The position numbers and the translations under genes were made by a program. The notes under the pieces are model-generated. The model did no database searches. It was not told the origin of the DNA and saw only the letters and a list, made by a program, of their open reading frames with translations. Below are positions 5,222-7,377 of a stretch of 7,377 nt of DNA, piece by piece. Source of the DNA: Deltaproteobacteria bacterium (GTDB taxonomy: Bacteria > Desulfobacterota > Desulfobacteria > Desulfobacterales > Desulfatirhabdiaceae); NCBI GenBank assembly GCA_026388755.1, contig JAPLJE010000229.1:1-7377 (forward strand), read 5' to 3'. How positions within the stretch are numbered: position 1 is the first letter of the stretch; every line of letters starts with the position of its first letter.

Positions 5222-7377
5222 TTCTCCAGGGCCAGCCTGATGACATCCATCATTTTTTCAACAAAATGGAATTGAATGTCTTTTTGAATCTTTTTGGGAA
5301 TCTCTTCCAGGTCTTTTTCATTCCATTTGGGCATAATAATGGTTTTGATTCCCGCCCGATGCGCAGCCAGTACTTTTTCCTTTATCCCGCCGACCGGCAG
5401 CACCTGGCCCCTTAACGTAATCTCTCCAGTCATGGCCAGATCTTTTCGAATCGGCTTGTTGGTTAGCAGAGACGTCAGCGCGGTCAGCATGGTGACACCG
5501 GCCGATGGACCATCCTTGGGAATTGCGCCCGCCGGAACATGAATGTGAAGATCGTGATTTGCAAAATAGTCGTCCGCGATTCCCATAGAAACCGCATTGG
5601 AGCGGATAAAACTGAGGGCGGCAGTTGCAGATTCCTTCATGACATCCCCAAGCTGGCCGGTCAGGGTCAGATTTTTACCACCCTTCATGGCGGTTGCTTC
5701 GATAAAGAGAATATCGCCGCCATTGGGGGTCCAGGCAAGGCCAATGGCAACACCGGGCGTAGATACTCTGGTACGGGTTTCGGTCTGCATTTTGATCGGA
5801 CCCAGGTATTTGGAAATATTGTTTAAATTTATGGTTGCAGCCGTGGCTTCTCCCTCAGCCACCTTACTGGCAACCCCCCGGCAAATCGACGCGATTTCGC
5901 GCTCCAGGTTTCTCAGGCCGGCTTCGCGGGTATAGCCGGAGATAATGTGCCGAATCGCTCCCCTGGAAAAAATGACCTGATCCGCTTTAAGCCCATGGGC
6001 TTTTCGCTGCCGGGGAATCAGATACCGGTTGGCAATTTTGATTTTATCATCTTCCGTGTAGCCCAAGAGGTTGATGACTTCCATACGGTCCCGCAGCGCA
6101 GGCGGAATGGTATCCAGCACATTGGCCGTGGTGATGAACATGACCTTGGACAGATCGAAGGGCACATCCAGGTAATGATCCGAAAAGCTGAAGTTCTGTT
6201 CCGGATCCAGCACTTCCAGGAGAGCAGACGAAGGGTCGCCCCGAAAGTCGCTGCCGACCTTATCAATTTCATCCAGCATGAACACAGGATTATTGGAACC
6301 TGCCCTGCGAATTCCCTGAATGATTCGGCCCGGAAGCGCACCCACATACGTGCGGCGATGTCCGCGAATCTCCGCCTCATCCCGGACGCCCCCCAGGGAA
6401 ATGCGGTGAAACTTTCTGCCGAGTGCTTTGGCAATGGAGTTTCCCAGAGACGTCTTGCCGGTTCCCGGAGGACCGGCAAAGCATAAAATCGGGCCTTTGG
6501 AATCGGGTTTGAGCTTTCTGACAGCCAGATATTCGACGATACGGTTTTTGGCTTTGTCCAGGCCGAAATTTGAGCTTTCTGACAGCCAGATATTCGACGA
6601 TACGGTTTTTGGCTTTGTCCAGGCCGAAATGGTCTTCATCCAGAATCTTTCTGGCTTTTTTAATGTCGAGGTTATCCTCGGTGCTGTCATGCCAGGGAAG
6701 GGCGGTCAGCCAGTCCAGATAAGTGGATGCCACGGTATATTCCGCGGATGAGGGGTGCATGCGCGATAACCGGTTCAGTTCCCGTTCAGCCTCTTTTGCG
6801 GCATCTTCCGGAAGATTTTTTTCCGCAATTTTTTTGCGGTAATCATCTATCTCGACCGAAGAGTCGTCTTTTTCACCCAATTCCTCCCGAATCGCCTTCA
6901 ACTGCTGACGCAAGTAGTATTCTCGCTGGCTTTTATCAATGTCTCCCTTGACCTGGCTCTGAATCTTGTTGCCAAGCTCCAGAATTTCAAGTTGATGATT
7001 GGCCATTCGCGTGACTTCTTTAAGCCGTTCGTTGATATCAATCAACTCCAGAATTTTTTGTTTTTCATCCGGCGTGGAATTGATGGTTGATGCGATCATA
7101 TCGGCCAGCGTGCCCGGATCCTGTATGGACTTGGCCATGGCCCCGATTTCAGGCGGCAGTCCGGGAGAAAGTTCGGCAATCCGGGCAAACAGGTTGACGA
7201 TATTGGCCATCAGGGCTTCGGTTTCCGTATCCATGGTATCAGTTTCGGGAATCATCTCGACCCTGGCCTGAAGGTAGGGTTTGCTGTCCATGAATTCAAG
7301 AATCTTGAAGCGGCTGAGTCCCTGAACCAGCAACTGGGCACGATTGTCCTGGGTTTTGGCCATTTTTAAAATCAAGG
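5218..7377 (-). CDS. lon: ATP-dependent protease Lon (LonA), N-terminus beyond the window, frame broken by a 61-bp tandem duplication
   Basis: Cytoplasmic AAA+ serine protease that degrades misfolded and regulatory proteins. From the right edge the first frame holds the end of the substrate-binding domain ([11 protein letters not shown]). It continues through the coiled middle domain ([18 protein letters not shown]) to the 61-bp repeat at 6508-6630, where the frame shifts. The second frame carries Walker A G-P-P-G-T-G-K-T (6451-6474), Walker B M-L-D-E-I-D (6262-6279) and sensor I I-T-T-A-N. It then holds the protease domain with catalytic Ser in G-P-S-A-G (codon 5503-5505) and Lys in G-G-I-K-E-K (codon 5380-5382), and runs to a normal C-terminus. 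Removing one repeat copy restores one frame. About 80 N-terminal residues lie outside the window. As written, the first frame stops at about 6377, inside the ATPase domain, so the product would be inactive. The stop overlaps the rlpA start. Confidence 0.94.
6508..6630. repeat. Exact 61-bp tandem duplication inside lon
   Basis: Bases 6508-6568 are repeated without a mismatch at 6569-6629, and the identity runs one base further (6569 = 6630). Each copy, in its own frame, encodes the Lon segment [16 protein letters not shown] just before the Walker A motif. Relatives have this segment once. Because 61 is not a multiple of 3, the second copy puts the rest of lon out of frame. Confidence 0.97.

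Noticed and set aside
5947..6486. A 179-residue plus-strand open frame, with several other frames opposite lon
   Set aside because: They lie antisense to the highly conserved Lon ATPase and protease domains and show no family features. They result from the base composition of the real gene.
1..7377. A new defence, mobile or regulatory system
   Set aside because: All recognisable genes are common housekeeping families. There are no direct-repeat arrays, transposase, integrase, toxin-antitoxin pair or structured RNA that I can see.

Overview
The window is a housekeeping stretch of a Gram-negative chromosome. The genes suggest a member of the Desulfobacterota (old deltaproteobacteria): an EpsC-type serine acetyltransferase, a RecD2 helicase with no RecBC beside it, and a TRAM-domain rRNA methyltransferase. 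A Gram-negative outer envelope is shown by RlpA, a lipoprotein with a SPOR domain, and by GmhB, an enzyme of LPS heptose synthesis. The assignment rests on remembered family resemblance, not on a search.

All six recognisable genes lie on the minus strand, so they are read from right to left, in two tight blocks. Block A (7377 to 3499) is lon (its N-terminus is beyond the right edge), rlpA and a serine O-acetyltransferase gene (cysE/epsC). lon and rlpA share an ATGA stop/start overlap, and 33 nt separate rlpA from cysE. Block B (3267 to 1) is rlmD, gmhB and recD2 (its C-terminus is beyond the left edge). A 43-nt gap separates the first two, and gmhB and recD2 share an ATGA overlap. Between the blocks are about 230 nt holding a weak candidate promoter for rlmD, a 14-bp palindrome and an orphan plus-strand reading frame that looks like the tail of an unrecognised gene.

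The most notable feature is not a new system but the condition of the genes. Three of the six have broken frames, each through one short length change at a definable place. recD2 carries a 25-bp tandem duplication, lon carries an exact 61-bp tandem duplication, and cysE has lost an estimated 45-50 bp. Apart from those points every frame is open and every motif is intact. In recD2 the two repeat copies differ at two bases, and both differences are synonymous when each copy is read in the gene's proper frame. This is what unmerged overlap of two strain haplotypes in an assembly would give, and it is less expected of a decaying gene. I read the breaks as probably assembly junctions, with real pseudogenes as the alternative.

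Functionally the genes cover protein quality control (Lon), septal peptidoglycan processing (RlpA), the first step of cysteine synthesis (CysE), 23S rRNA modification (RlmD), LPS core heptose synthesis (GmhB) and DNA repair or replication-linked unwinding (RecD2). They do not form one pathway. I found no tRNA, rRNA, CRISPR array, insertion sequence or phage gene, and no convincing new system.
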